A stretch of 64,000 bases of DNA from positions 1,550,001 to 1,614,000 of the forward strand of contig NC_018017.1 in the NCBI RefSeq assembly GCF_000243155.2. Reading direction: 5' to 3'. The notes below the pieces were generated by a model. It saw only the letters and a list, made by a program, of their open reading frames with translations, did no database searches and was not told where the DNA came from. Position numbers and translations under genes: made by a program. Positions 43,778 through 51,996 of the stretch are shown piece after piece; position 1 is the first letter of the stretch; each line of letters starts with the position of its first letter. This DNA is from Desulfitobacterium dehalogenans ATCC 51507 (GTDB lineage Bacteria; Bacillota; Desulfitobacteriia; Desulfitobacteriales; Desulfitobacteriaceae).

Positions 43778-44356
43778 TTAAATCTCCTTTTCTCTGAAAT
43801 CGTTTTGCTTGGCGATGGTTTTGGCTTGAATCAGAAGAGCTGGCTTGGTGACCGCAGAAGCAGGCAGGAAGGGTAATTCCTTGACGCTATCCCCATGTTT
43901 GGCTCTGAGATCCTCTAATTCTCCCCATTCTAAGGCGCGCATGGGGCAGGCATCCACGCAGACAGGGTTTTCACCTGTTTCGATGAGATCCTTGCACATG
44001 TTGCATTTGCTGATTTGTCCCAGTTCGGGGATGAATTGGGGGACCCCGTAAGGACAGTTCCAGGTACAGTAGCGGCAGCCAATGCACTTGGCTTTATCGT
44101 GATCCACAATGCCGTTTTCCAGCTTGTGCAGGGCTTGGGTGGGACAGCCCTCGACACATTTGGGGCTTTCGCAATGATTGCAGGTACTGGAATAGTGAAA
44201 AATCCCTGGCTGCGGATAGGAACCTGTTTCAAACGCTTTGACCTGACGGAAGATCGTTCCCACTTTCAGATCGTTTTTATCTTTGCAGGAAACCTGGCAG
44301 GTGCGGCAGCCGATGCAAGAGGTCATATCAAAATAAAATCCGTATTGACTCATCAT
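43778..44356 (-). CDS. dmsB: DmsB-like four-cluster FeS subunit, copy 1
   Basis: 192 residues. The four Cys groups are CIGCRTCQVSC, CNHCESPKCVEGCP, CIGCRYCTWNCP and CNMCKDLI...CVDACP, carrying four [4Fe-4S] clusters. It is nearly the same as copy 2 at 47837-48415, with about 15 changes, mostly in the last 40 residues. It lacks a Tat signal and would be exported together with DmsA. It begins 16 bases after dmsA. Confidence 0.94.
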   Translation of the reverse strand: MMSQYGFYFDMTSCIGCRTCQVSCKDKNDLKVGTIFRQVKAFETGSYPQPGIFHYSSTCNHCESPKCVEGCPTQALHKLENGIVDHDKAKCIGCRYCTWNCPYGVPQFIPELGQISKCNMCKDLIETGENPVCVDACPMRALEWGELEDLRAKHGDSVKELPFLPASAVTKPALLIQAKTIAKQNDFREKEI

Positions 44357-44372
44357 CCTTCACGCTCCTTTC

Positions 44373-46949
44373 TCAAAAAATAATCCGTTGAGGCTTTTCC
44401 ACATCGGGGATCAGGGAGGCGCCGGTGTACTTCTCCATGTTGCAGATACAGCTGTTCCAGCCGGAGACCCCTTGACCGGTGGAGACAGGGCCGCAGAGAA
44501 TATTGTCCGCTCCTCCGGTATCGATACCGGTTTTTTCATCCATATCGACCCAGGAACCATGGGGCAGACCAATGACTCCAGGCATAAAGCGATCGGTAAT
44601 GCAGGCGGTGCGCAGGGTTTTGCCGTGTTGACTGGTCAATAAGACCGTATCTCCATCGGCGAGTCCTTTTTCTTTGGCATCCTGGGTACTGATGTAGACT
44701 GGATTGGGCCAGGTTTCTCTGAGCCACTGCACATTATCGAAGACGGTGTGAGAACGGCGGAGGTAGTGGGGATTAATCACCTGGTAAGGATAGTCGCCTT
44801 TGGCTTTAGTTTGCCAATCTTTAAAGGTTGCTTCATACCCTTCCACAGGGGGAATGTGGGTGGGGATGGGCTTGATTTTACTATAACCCAGGTTATTGAT
44901 GGTATCTCCCAGCACTTGAGAGTAGATTTCCATCTTGCCGCTGGCCGAGTTGGGACGGGGTTTGCCTACCGGGTCATCTCTGAATTCTTTAAAGGCAATA
45001 AAGCCATAGTTATCTCCCGGTTTTCTTTCAATTTGGAAAATACCCTTTTCTTGGAACTCTTTTAAACCAATCCGCCCTTCTTGAGGCTTACCTTGAACAC
45101 CCCATTCGGCAATGTCGGCCTCCGTGAGGGTGACCATGGGGATTTTGCTTTTCCCGTCTTCATGGGTGGTGGTTGCACCGGCAATTTGATTGAAAAACTG
45201 TTGTTTGGCATCAATGGGAAAAGCCTGGGCCGGATCGATCCCTAAGCGTTTGGCCAGTTCTCTGGCAATCCATTCGTCACTTTGGCATTCATACATGGGT
45301 TCAGTGATTTGGGAATACATGATCACCATTTCACGATTACCGGTCAAAAAGCCGCCGATTTTTTCCCATTCCGTGGTGACGGGGAGGACAAAATCGGAAT
45401 ACTTGGCATTGGTGGTCAGAAATTGACCATGGCTGACGACAAAATCCACTTTGCGGTGAGCTTCAATCCCTTTGGTCATGCCGTCTCTGGATTGCAAGGC
45501 CGCACCGCTGTCGTGATAAATCAGGCGGATATCGATATCTCGTGTTTCCCCTTTATAATACTTCTGATCACCTGTCCAGTTATATTTGCCGTCAACAATC
45601 GCCCGCCACATTTCCGTATCATTAAAGCTGTCGTCAACTGGATTTTTAATGGAAGGCAATTTGTTGGAGCCGGGTTTTACCAGCATATCACCCCCGTTAC
45701 TGGAGCGGCTGTGACAGCTGATTCCGCACATATGGCCGGATTTCCCCATATGTCCGGTCATGGCTCCGATCGTCATAAAGAGCTGGGGCAGATTATCCGT
45801 ATTTTGGGTTCTGGCAGAGGCCCAGCCGGTTAAAATGGCCACCTTTTTATTCTTGTTCATGGCCCGGGCCAGATAGCGGATTCTGTCCGGGGCGACGCCG
45901 CTGATTTCGGCAGCCCATTCCGCATTTTTGGGGACACCGTCATAGGTGCCGAGAACATAATCTTTAAAGTTGTCCTGGGGATTGGTGCCTTCCGGCATAC
46001 TCTCAGCATCAAAACCGAGGGTATTCTTTTTCAGGAATTCCCAGTCAATTAAAGGATTGTGGATCGGATCGTCTTCTTCCAGTAAAGTATAGGCAACTCC
46101 CAGGAGCAGTGCTGTATCCGTAACGGGCCGGCAGGGAATCCAATCCGCCTCCAGTAAGCCATAGGTATCGTTATAATAAGGATCAACCGCAATAAACTCG
46201 GCCCCGGCCTTTTTCACCTGAAGGAAATTATAGGCGGGATTGCCGGCTGAACTCCAGGCCGGATTGAGGCCAAACATGATCACTGTTTCACAGTTGCGCA
46301 TATCCAACCTGTCATTGATCCCTGAATTGGACTCCGGGCTGTAGCCGATAACATCGGGAGTATAAGTCCAGTTACCCCGGGATGTGGTTCCCCAATGGGA
46401 CACATAGCCTCCGTATAAGGCCAAAACCTTGGAGACGGGGCCGCCATCAGCAAAAAGTGATCGGTTATCTTTTTCCGTTTTGATTCTTTTTATTTCTCCG
46501 GCAATGGCATCCAGGGCTTCATCCCAGGATACCCGCACCCATTCGTCCTGGCCCCGGAGCTCTTTCTTGCCCCCGCCCGGTTCCCAGTTCTTCCTCTTCA
46601 TCGGATACTTCAGACGGTCAGCGCCAAAAACCTGCTGTCGTTGAGCCCGTCCCCGCACACAGGCCCGTTGTTGAGGATAGTCCGGGCTGTCCGGGTGGGT
46701 GTCGTCGGTTTTTTGCCGGATAACCACACCATCCACAACATAGGCCTTGTTAAGACATCGCCCGCCGCAGTTATGCCAGCAGGCGGCGGTGATCCATTGT
46801 CCTTCTTTGCCGGCGGCTTGATCGGCTGTGGCCTGGGTTAAGCTGCTTCCGCAGCCGGTAAGAGATAAGCCGGCTGTGGCGGCGGCACTCGCTAAGATGA
46901 AGGAGCGCCGACTTAATTTAGCTCCGGTGATTCTGTCAATGAAATCCAT
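44373..46949 (-). CDS. dmsA: DMSO reductase-type catalytic subunit with Tat lipoprotein signal, copy 1
   Basis: 858 residues. The Tat motif is LSRRSFI (Arg14-Arg15), followed by a hydrophobic stretch and the lipobox LTGC (Cys33), so it is a Tat-exported lipoprotein. The FeS cluster ligands are Cys57, Cys61, Cys65 and Cys97 (CWHNCGGRC ... ACVRGR), the DmsA spacing. The Mo-ligand Ser is likely in WGTTSRGNW. The C-terminal cofactor domain has LLTSQHGKTLRTACIT and LPHGSWVDM. The last 140 residues are identical in protein to copy 2. No TorD/DmsD chaperone gene is nearby. Substrate is uncertain. Confidence 0.93.
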   Translation of the reverse strand: MDFIDRITGAKLSRRSFILASAAATAGLSLTGCGSSLTQATADQAAGKEGQWITAACWHNCGGRCLNKAYVVDGVVIRQKTDDTHPDSPDYPQQRACVRGRAQRQQVFGADRLKYPMKRKNWEPGGGKKELRGQDEWVRVSWDEALDAIAGEIKRIKTEKDNRSLFADGGPVSKVLALYGGYVSHWGTTSRGNWTYTPDVIGYSPESNSGINDRLDMRNCETVIMFGLNPAWSSAGNPAYNFLQVKKAGAEFIAVDPYYNDTYGLLEADWIPCRPVTDTALLLGVAYTLLEEDDPIHNPLIDWEFLKKNTLGFDAESMPEGTNPQDNFKDYVLGTYDGVPKNAEWAAEISGVAPDRIRYLARAMNKNKKVAILTGWASARTQNTDNLPQLFMTIGAMTGHMGKSGHMCGISCHSRSSNGGDMLVKPGSNKLPSIKNPVDDSFNDTEMWRAIVDGKYNWTGDQKYYKGETRDIDIRLIYHDSGAALQSRDGMTKGIEAHRKVDFVVSHGQFLTTNAKYSDFVLPVTTEWEKIGGFLTGNREMVIMYSQITEPMYECQSDEWIARELAKRLGIDPAQAFPIDAKQQFFNQIAGATTTHEDGKSKIPMVTLTEADIAEWGVQGKPQEGRIGLKEFQEKGIFQIERKPGDNYGFIAFKEFRDDPVGKPRPNSASGKMEIYSQVLGDTINNLGYSKIKPIPTHIPPVEGYEATFKDWQTKAKGDYPYQVINPHYLRRSHTVFDNVQWLRETWPNPVYISTQDAKEKGLADGDTVLLTSQHGKTLRTACITDRFMPGVIGLPHGSWVDMDEKTGIDTGGADNILCGPVSTGQGVSGWNSCICNMEKYTGASLIPDVEKPQRIIF

Positions 46950-47000
46950 ACTGTTAAGCCTCCCTTAAATCTACAAAATAGTGAAAGATTATCATAACAA

Positions 47001-47834
47001 TCAGGTTATGCCGATAGTCGTTGTCACAATCGCTGCGTAAAAGACATACCGTCCGATCAGTTCGCCAAAAACCAAGAGCGCACAGGCCAGATAAGCATTG
47101 CCGGATTTGAAGCTGCTGACGGTTTCTTGTTTGGCAGGCCAGAGGAGAAGTGCGGTTCCACCCAGGATAAGCAGCCATTTGAGGGCGATGACCATAGTCA
47201 TGCCGCTTAAGATCGCTGCACTGGCTTGGGCGGCCATGCCCGTCTTGCCTAAGCTTAAAGCGTGAGGAATGGCAGAGACAGCTTGAAAGATCACAGCGGC
47301 TAAGACAATGGCTCCGTAGATTTTCTTATCCACATTGTGCAATTCCTTGAGACTGGTGGCGATAAAGAGGAGGGCACCTATGGCTAGGGTAGTGGTATAG
47401 AAATCAATGAAGGTATTGGCCCCTTGCCAGACCGGAACCGTAGTGGAGGAATAGAGTTTACCCATGGAAAAGACGGCAATCAGACCGACAAGACTGCCCG
47501 CCCAGCGCATGAGCAGATCCAGGCTGGCGTTACCAGGCTTAAAGTGCTGCACCAGGGCATAGAGGACGGCAATGCCGGCGAAGAAACCGCATAAAAGGGC
47601 TTCATTACTTAACCAGGAAGTGCCAAGATGAGAGAGTGAGTTTAAGAAAGCCATGGGCCTGCCCAGGTGCAGCAAGGAGGCAAGAATGCCGATAACGCTT
47701 AACCCTGCGGCAGCATAGGAAGCTGTTTTGAACGTCTTTTCTTTGTAAAGCTGCTTACTGATCGTGATAAAGAATACTATCCCAATCGCAGCTTGCATGC
47801 AAAAGGAAAAGATCAATAAACTGATTTCTCCCAT
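47001..47834 (-). CDS. dmsC: DmsC-like anchor subunit, copy 2
   Basis: 277 residues, about eight helices, same motifs as copy 1 (LLHLGRPMAFLNSL). The few changes lie in two short patches. The gap to the dmsA copy 1 start is 51 bases, with no terminator seen, so copy 2 is followed in the same transcript by copy 1. Confidence 0.92.
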   Translation of the reverse strand: MGEISLLIFSFCMQAAIGIVFFITISKQLYKEKTFKTASYAAAGLSVIGILASLLHLGRPMAFLNSLSHLGTSWLSNEALLCGFFAGIAVLYALVQHFKPGNASLDLLMRWAGSLVGLIAVFSMGKLYSSTTVPVWQGANTFIDFYTTTLAIGALLFIATSLKELHNVDKKIYGAIVLAAVIFQAVSAIPHALSLGKTGMAAQASAAILSGMTMVIALKWLLILGGTALLLWPAKQETVSSFKSGNAYLACALLVFGELIGRYVFYAAIVTTTIGIT

Positions 47835-47836
47835 AG

Positions 47837-48415
47837 TTAAATCTCCTTTTCTCTGAAACCTTTTTGCTTAGCGATGTTTTTCGCTTTAATCAGGAGAGCA
47901 GGCTTGGTAACCGAAGAAACAGGCAAGAGAGGTAATTCGCTGACGCTATCCCCATGTTTTGCTTTAAGGTCCTCTAATTCTCCCCATTCTAAGGCACGCA
48001 TGGGGCAGGCATCCACACAGACGGGGTTTTCTCCCTTTTCGATTAAATCCTTGCACATATTGCATTTGCTGATTTGCCCCAGCTCTTCAATGAATTGGGG
48101 GACCCCGTAAGGGCAGCTCCAGGTACAGTAGCGACAGCCAATGCACTTGGTTTTATCGTGATCCACAATGCCATTTTCTAACTTATGTAAGGCTTGGGTG
48201 GGACAGCCCTCGACACATTTGGGGCTTTCGCAATGATTGCAGGTACTGGAATAGTGGAAAATCCCTGGCTGCGGATAGGAACCTGTTTCGAAAGCTTTTA
48301 CCCGGCGGAAGATCGTTCCCACTTTCAAATCATTTTTATCTTTGCAGGAAACCTGGCAGGTGCGGCATCCTATACAAGAGGTCATATCAAAATAAAATCC
48401 ATATTGACTCATCAT
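47837..48415 (-). CDS. dmsB: DmsB-like four-cluster FeS subunit, copy 2
   Basis: 192 residues with the same four Cys groups as copy 1 (third group CIGCRYCTWSCP). Changes cluster near the C-terminus (SELPLLPVSSVTKP against KELPFLPASAVTKP). It starts 16 bases after the dmsA copy 2 stop and ends 2 bases before dmsC, identical spacing to copy 1, which shows that the whole operon was duplicated. Confidence 0.94.
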   Translation of the reverse strand: MMSQYGFYFDMTSCIGCRTCQVSCKDKNDLKVGTIFRRVKAFETGSYPQPGIFHYSSTCNHCESPKCVEGCPTQALHKLENGIVDHDKTKCIGCRYCTWSCPYGVPQFIEELGQISKCNMCKDLIEKGENPVCVDACPMRALEWGELEDLKAKHGDSVSELPLLPVSSVTKPALLIKAKNIAKQKGFREKEI

Positions 48416-48431
48416 CCTTCACGCTCCTTTC

Positions 48432-51005
48432 TCAAAAAATAATCCGTTGAGGCTTTTCCACATCGGGGATCAGGGAGGCGCCGGTGTACTTCTCCATGTT
48501 GCAGATACAGCTGTTCCAGCCGGAGACCCCTTGACCGGTGGAGACAGGGCCGCAGAGAATATTGTCCGCTCCTCCGGTATCGATACCGGTTTTTTCATCC
48601 ATATCGACCCAGGAACCATGGGGCAGACCAATGACTCCAGGCATAAAGCGATCGGTAATGCAGGCGGTACGCAGGGTTTTGCCGTGTTGACTGGTCAATA
48701 AGACCGTATCTCCATCGGCGAGTCCTTTTTCTTTGGCATCCTGGGTACTGATGTAGACCGGATTGGGCCAGGTTTCTCTGAGCCACTGCACATTATCGAA
48801 GACCGTGTGAGAACGGCGGAGGTAGTGGGGATTGATCACCTGGTAAGGATAGTCCCCCTTGATTTTACTTTTCCAATCTTTAAAGGTTGCTTCATAGCCT
48901 TCCACAGGGGGAATGTGGGTGGGGATGGGCTTGATTTGACTATAACCCATATCATTGATGGTATCGGCTAAAACTTGAGAGTAGATCTCGAATTTACCGC
49001 TGGCGGAAGGACGGGGATTAGCCGCGGGGGCCTCGCAGAAATCCTTAAAGGCGATGTAGCTGTAGTTGTCGCCCGGTTTTCTCTCGATCTGGTAGAGTCC
49101 TCTTTCCTGGAATTCTTTGAGAGGGATCTGGCCTTGCTGTGGTTTGCCTTGGACACCCCACTGGGCAATATCCCCTTCCGTAATGGTGACAAGAGGGGCT
49201 GCTGTTTTACCGTCGGGCAGGATAACGGTACTGCCAGCGATTTGATTGAAGAACTGCTGCTTGGCATCGATGGGAAAGGCTTTGGAGACATCTACATCCA
49301 GGCGTTTGCCCAGCTCTCTGGCAATCCATTCATCACTTTGACATTCGTACAGCGATTCGGTGATTTGGGAATACATGATCAATATTTCACGATTACCGGT
49401 CAAGAAACCGCCGATTTTTTCCCATTCAGTGGTTACAGGGAGAACAAAATCGGAATACTTGGCGTTTGTGGTTAGAAATTGACCGTGACTTACGACCAAA
49501 TCCACCTTGCGATGGGCTTCGATGCCCTTGGTCATGCCATCCGCAGATTGGAGCCGGGCATTATTATCATGATAGATGAGGCGGATGTCGATATCTCTCA
49601 TTTCACCCTTCAGGAACTTTTTATTGCCTGTGAAATTGTATTTGCCATCCACGATGGCCCGCCACATTTCGGTATGGTTGATACTGTCTTTGACGGGATT
49701 GTTTACAGTAGGTAAACCATTTTTACCAGCAGATACTAAGGCATCACCACCATTAGCAGCACCGCTGTGGCAGCTCACCCCACACATATGTCCTGATTTT
49801 CCCATATGACCTGTCATTGCCCCGAGAATCATAGCCATTTGCGGTAAGTTATCGGCATTTTGCGTTCTTCCGGCGGACCAGGCATAGAGGAGGGCTACTT
49901 TTTTATTTTTATTCATGGCCCGGGCCAGATAACGGATTCTGTCCGGGGCTACTCCACTGATCTCGGAAGCCCACTCAGCATTTTTGGGAACACCGTCATA
50001 GGTTCCAAGAACATAGTCTTTGAAGTTGTCTTTAGGATCGGTGCCTTCGGGCATGGTGTCGGCCTCAAAGCCTATGGTATATTTTTTGAGGAAATCCCAG
50101 TCAATTAAGGGGTTTTTGATGGGGTCATCTTCGACGATTAAAGTATGGGCCACCCCAAGCATTAGAGCTGTATCCGTAGCCGGCCTGGTGGGAATCCAAT
50201 CGGCTTCCAGCAGAGCGTAGGAATCATTATAAAAGGGATCAATGGCTATAAAATCAGCTCCGGCTTTTTTAACTTGAAGGAAATGATACACTGGATTTCC
50301 GGCGGAGCTCCAGGCGGGATTCATGTTGAACATAATCACAGTGTCGCAATTGCGCATATCCAGTCTGTCATTGATGCTATCATTGCTGGAGCCGCTAAAA
50401 CCGACGGGTTCCGGGGTATAAGTCCATGAACCCAGTGATGTTGTCCCCCAATTGGCTACATAGCCGCCATAGAGGGCCAAAACTTTGGCAGCAGGGCCGC
50501 CATCGGCGAAGAAAGCACGATTGCCTTGTTCGGTTTTGATGCGTTTAATTTCACCGGCGATGGAGTCCAAGGCTTCTTCCCAAGTGATTCTGACCCATTC
50601 ATCCCGGCCGCGGAGCTCTTTCTTGCCGCCGCCCGGTTCCCAATTTTTTCTTCGCATCGGATACTTTAAGCGATCGGCACCAAAGACTTGCTGACGTTGG
50701 GAGCGCCCCCGCACACAAGCCCGTTGTTGGGGGTAGTCCGGACTGTCCGGGTGGGTATCGTCGGTTTTTTGCCGGATGACCACACCGTCTACCACATAGG
50801 CTTTGTTAAGACATCGGCCACCGCAATTATGCCAGCAGGCTGCTGTGATCCATTTTCCTTCCGGGCTTGCAGCTTGATCGGCTGTGGCCTGGGTTAGGCT
50901 GCTTCCACAGCCAGTAAGGGATAAGCCTGCTGTGGCTGCTGCGCTGGCTAAAATGAAGGAGCGTCGACTTACCTTGGCATTCGTAATTTGGTCAATGAAA
51001 TCCAT
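48432..51005 (-). CDS. dmsA: DMSO reductase-type catalytic subunit with Tat lipoprotein signal, copy 2
   Basis: 857 residues from ATG 51005, after AGGAGGCTCAAGAGT; the frame is open to 51050 without a ribosome site. Tat motif VSRRSFI and lipobox LTGC are as in copy 1, and the cluster ligands keep the same spacing. The region around the Mo-ligand Ser differs (WGTTSLGSW against WGTTSRGNW, then PVGFSGSSND), so the substrate pocket may differ between copies. It is the first gene of the six-gene operon behind the CRP/FNR-type promoter. Confidence 0.93.
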   Translation of the reverse strand: MDFIDQITNAKVSRRSFILASAAATAGLSLTGCGSSLTQATADQAASPEGKWITAACWHNCGGRCLNKAYVVDGVVIRQKTDDTHPDSPDYPQQRACVRGRSQRQQVFGADRLKYPMRRKNWEPGGGKKELRGRDEWVRITWEEALDSIAGEIKRIKTEQGNRAFFADGGPAAKVLALYGGYVANWGTTSLGSWTYTPEPVGFSGSSNDSINDRLDMRNCDTVIMFNMNPAWSSAGNPVYHFLQVKKAGADFIAIDPFYNDSYALLEADWIPTRPATDTALMLGVAHTLIVEDDPIKNPLIDWDFLKKYTIGFEADTMPEGTDPKDNFKDYVLGTYDGVPKNAEWASEISGVAPDRIRYLARAMNKNKKVALLYAWSAGRTQNADNLPQMAMILGAMTGHMGKSGHMCGVSCHSGAANGGDALVSAGKNGLPTVNNPVKDSINHTEMWRAIVDGKYNFTGNKKFLKGEMRDIDIRLIYHDNNARLQSADGMTKGIEAHRKVDLVVSHGQFLTTNAKYSDFVLPVTTEWEKIGGFLTGNREILIMYSQITESLYECQSDEWIARELGKRLDVDVSKAFPIDAKQQFFNQIAGSTVILPDGKTAAPLVTITEGDIAQWGVQGKPQQGQIPLKEFQERGLYQIERKPGDNYSYIAFKDFCEAPAANPRPSASGKFEIYSQVLADTINDMGYSQIKPIPTHIPPVEGYEATFKDWKSKIKGDYPYQVINPHYLRRSHTVFDNVQWLRETWPNPVYISTQDAKEKGLADGDTVLLTSQHGKTLRTACITDRFMPGVIGLPHGSWVDMDEKTGIDTGGADNILCGPVSTGQGVSGWNSCICNMEKYTGASLIPDVEKPQRIIF

Positions 51006-51124
51006 ACTCTTGAGCCTCCTTAAACTATAAAATAGTGAAATGAAGTGCAAGCCGAACTATAGATGACCTCCTTTCTCTTATGCAGTGTTCTAGATGTGGT
51101 ATTGTGAAAAGTTTGACTAGTTAA

Positions 51125-51166
51125 ATTATAGCAGTAAAATATTAATAGTTTATTATTAATCATTAA
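51125..51166 (-). promoter_or_regulatory. dms operon promoter with CRP/FNR-family box at -41.5
   Basis: On the minus strand TATAAT occupies 51130-51125. TTAATGATTAATAA lies at 51166-51153, an imperfect palindrome TTAAT-N4-AATAA with one mismatch to the CprK dehalobox TTAAT-N4-ATTAA. Its centre falls 29.5 bases before the first T of the -10, that is at -41.5, the standard place of class II CRP/FNR activation. The -35 is poor, as expected of an activator-dependent promoter. The leader of about 115 bases also holds AAAGGAGG with no start codon close by. Confidence 0.7.
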
Positions 51167-51304
51167 CATAGTATTAAATCCGTAATTTAAGACAGGTGAA
51201 ATAAAAGGACAAGGAGTATGCATTAGATTACCAGTCCTAGGTTAACATTCTATGGAATAGTTTAAGCTCACGCAGTAGAAGGTAAATTCAGGAGCGTGAT
51301 AAAA

Positions 51305-51976
51305 ATGATCAAAAATGAGATACTGGCAATGCTTCGTGATTTAGGTAATGAAAAACGAAAACAGATGGTTATTAAGAACGGTGCCGGTGAAAATACTTAC
51401 GGCGTTTTACTGGGAGAACTGCGGAAACTGGCCAACCAATTAGGGACAAACCATGAGTTGGCATTGGAACTTTGGCAGAGTGGAAACACGGATGCACAAT
51501 GGCTTGCCTGTATGCTGTTTGACGCAAAGAAACTGACGTCGGATGAAATACAGAGCATGGTTTCTCAATTAACTTATGCTGATATGATCGATAAATTTAT
51601 CGGCGCAGTGGTCCGCAATCACAAGGATGCAGATAGTCTTGCGGAAGAATGGTCAGCTTCGGGTAAGGATAATTTAGGACGGGCAGGCTGGGACCTGATT
51701 GTTTATAAAGTATCCAGTGGTAAATTAACGAATGATGCACTGGAAGAGCTTCTTACAAGGATTGAAGCCCAATTGCAAACGGCGACCCCAGGAAAACAAT
51801 GGGCGATGAACCATGCTCTGTGTGAAATAGGGATAGGCTATCCTCAGTTTACGGAGCGGTGTATTGCTCTTGGTGAAACCTTGGGCGTATACCGGGATTT
51901 GAAAGTGGCGAAAGGCTGTACCTCTGCTTACGCTCCGAACTGGATTGCGGCGGGTGTAAAGAAAAGAAAAAAATGA
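51305..51976 (+). CDS. AlkD/YhaZ-like DNA alkylation repair protein
   Basis: 223 residues from ATG 51305, since AGGAG at 51290-51294 is spaced for it and not for the GTG at 51296. The protein is all-helical HEAT-like (LALELWQSGNTDAQWLACML, then WALNHA-like KQWAMNHALCEIGI), typical of AlkD-type enzymes that remove bulky or alkylated bases. It has no metal motif. Single gene, convergent with the helicase gene across 20 bases. Confidence 0.85.
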   Translation: MIKNEILAMLRDLGNEKRKQMVIKNGAGENTYGVLLGELRKLANQLGTNHELALELWQSGNTDAQWLACMLFDAKKLTSDEIQSMVSQLTYADMIDKFIGAVVRNHKDADSLAEEWSASGKDNLGRAGWDLIVYKVSSGKLTNDALEELLTRIEAQLQTATPGKQWAMNHALCEIGIGYPQFTERCIALGETLGVYRDLKVAKGCTSAYAPNWIAAGVKKRKK

Positions 51977-51996
51977 TATGAGTATTGGCAATGGCA

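Noticed and set aside
42942-51005. Assembly artefact as cause of the dms duplication
   Set aside because: The copies differ at many positions across dmsA and in flanks, so they are true separate copies.
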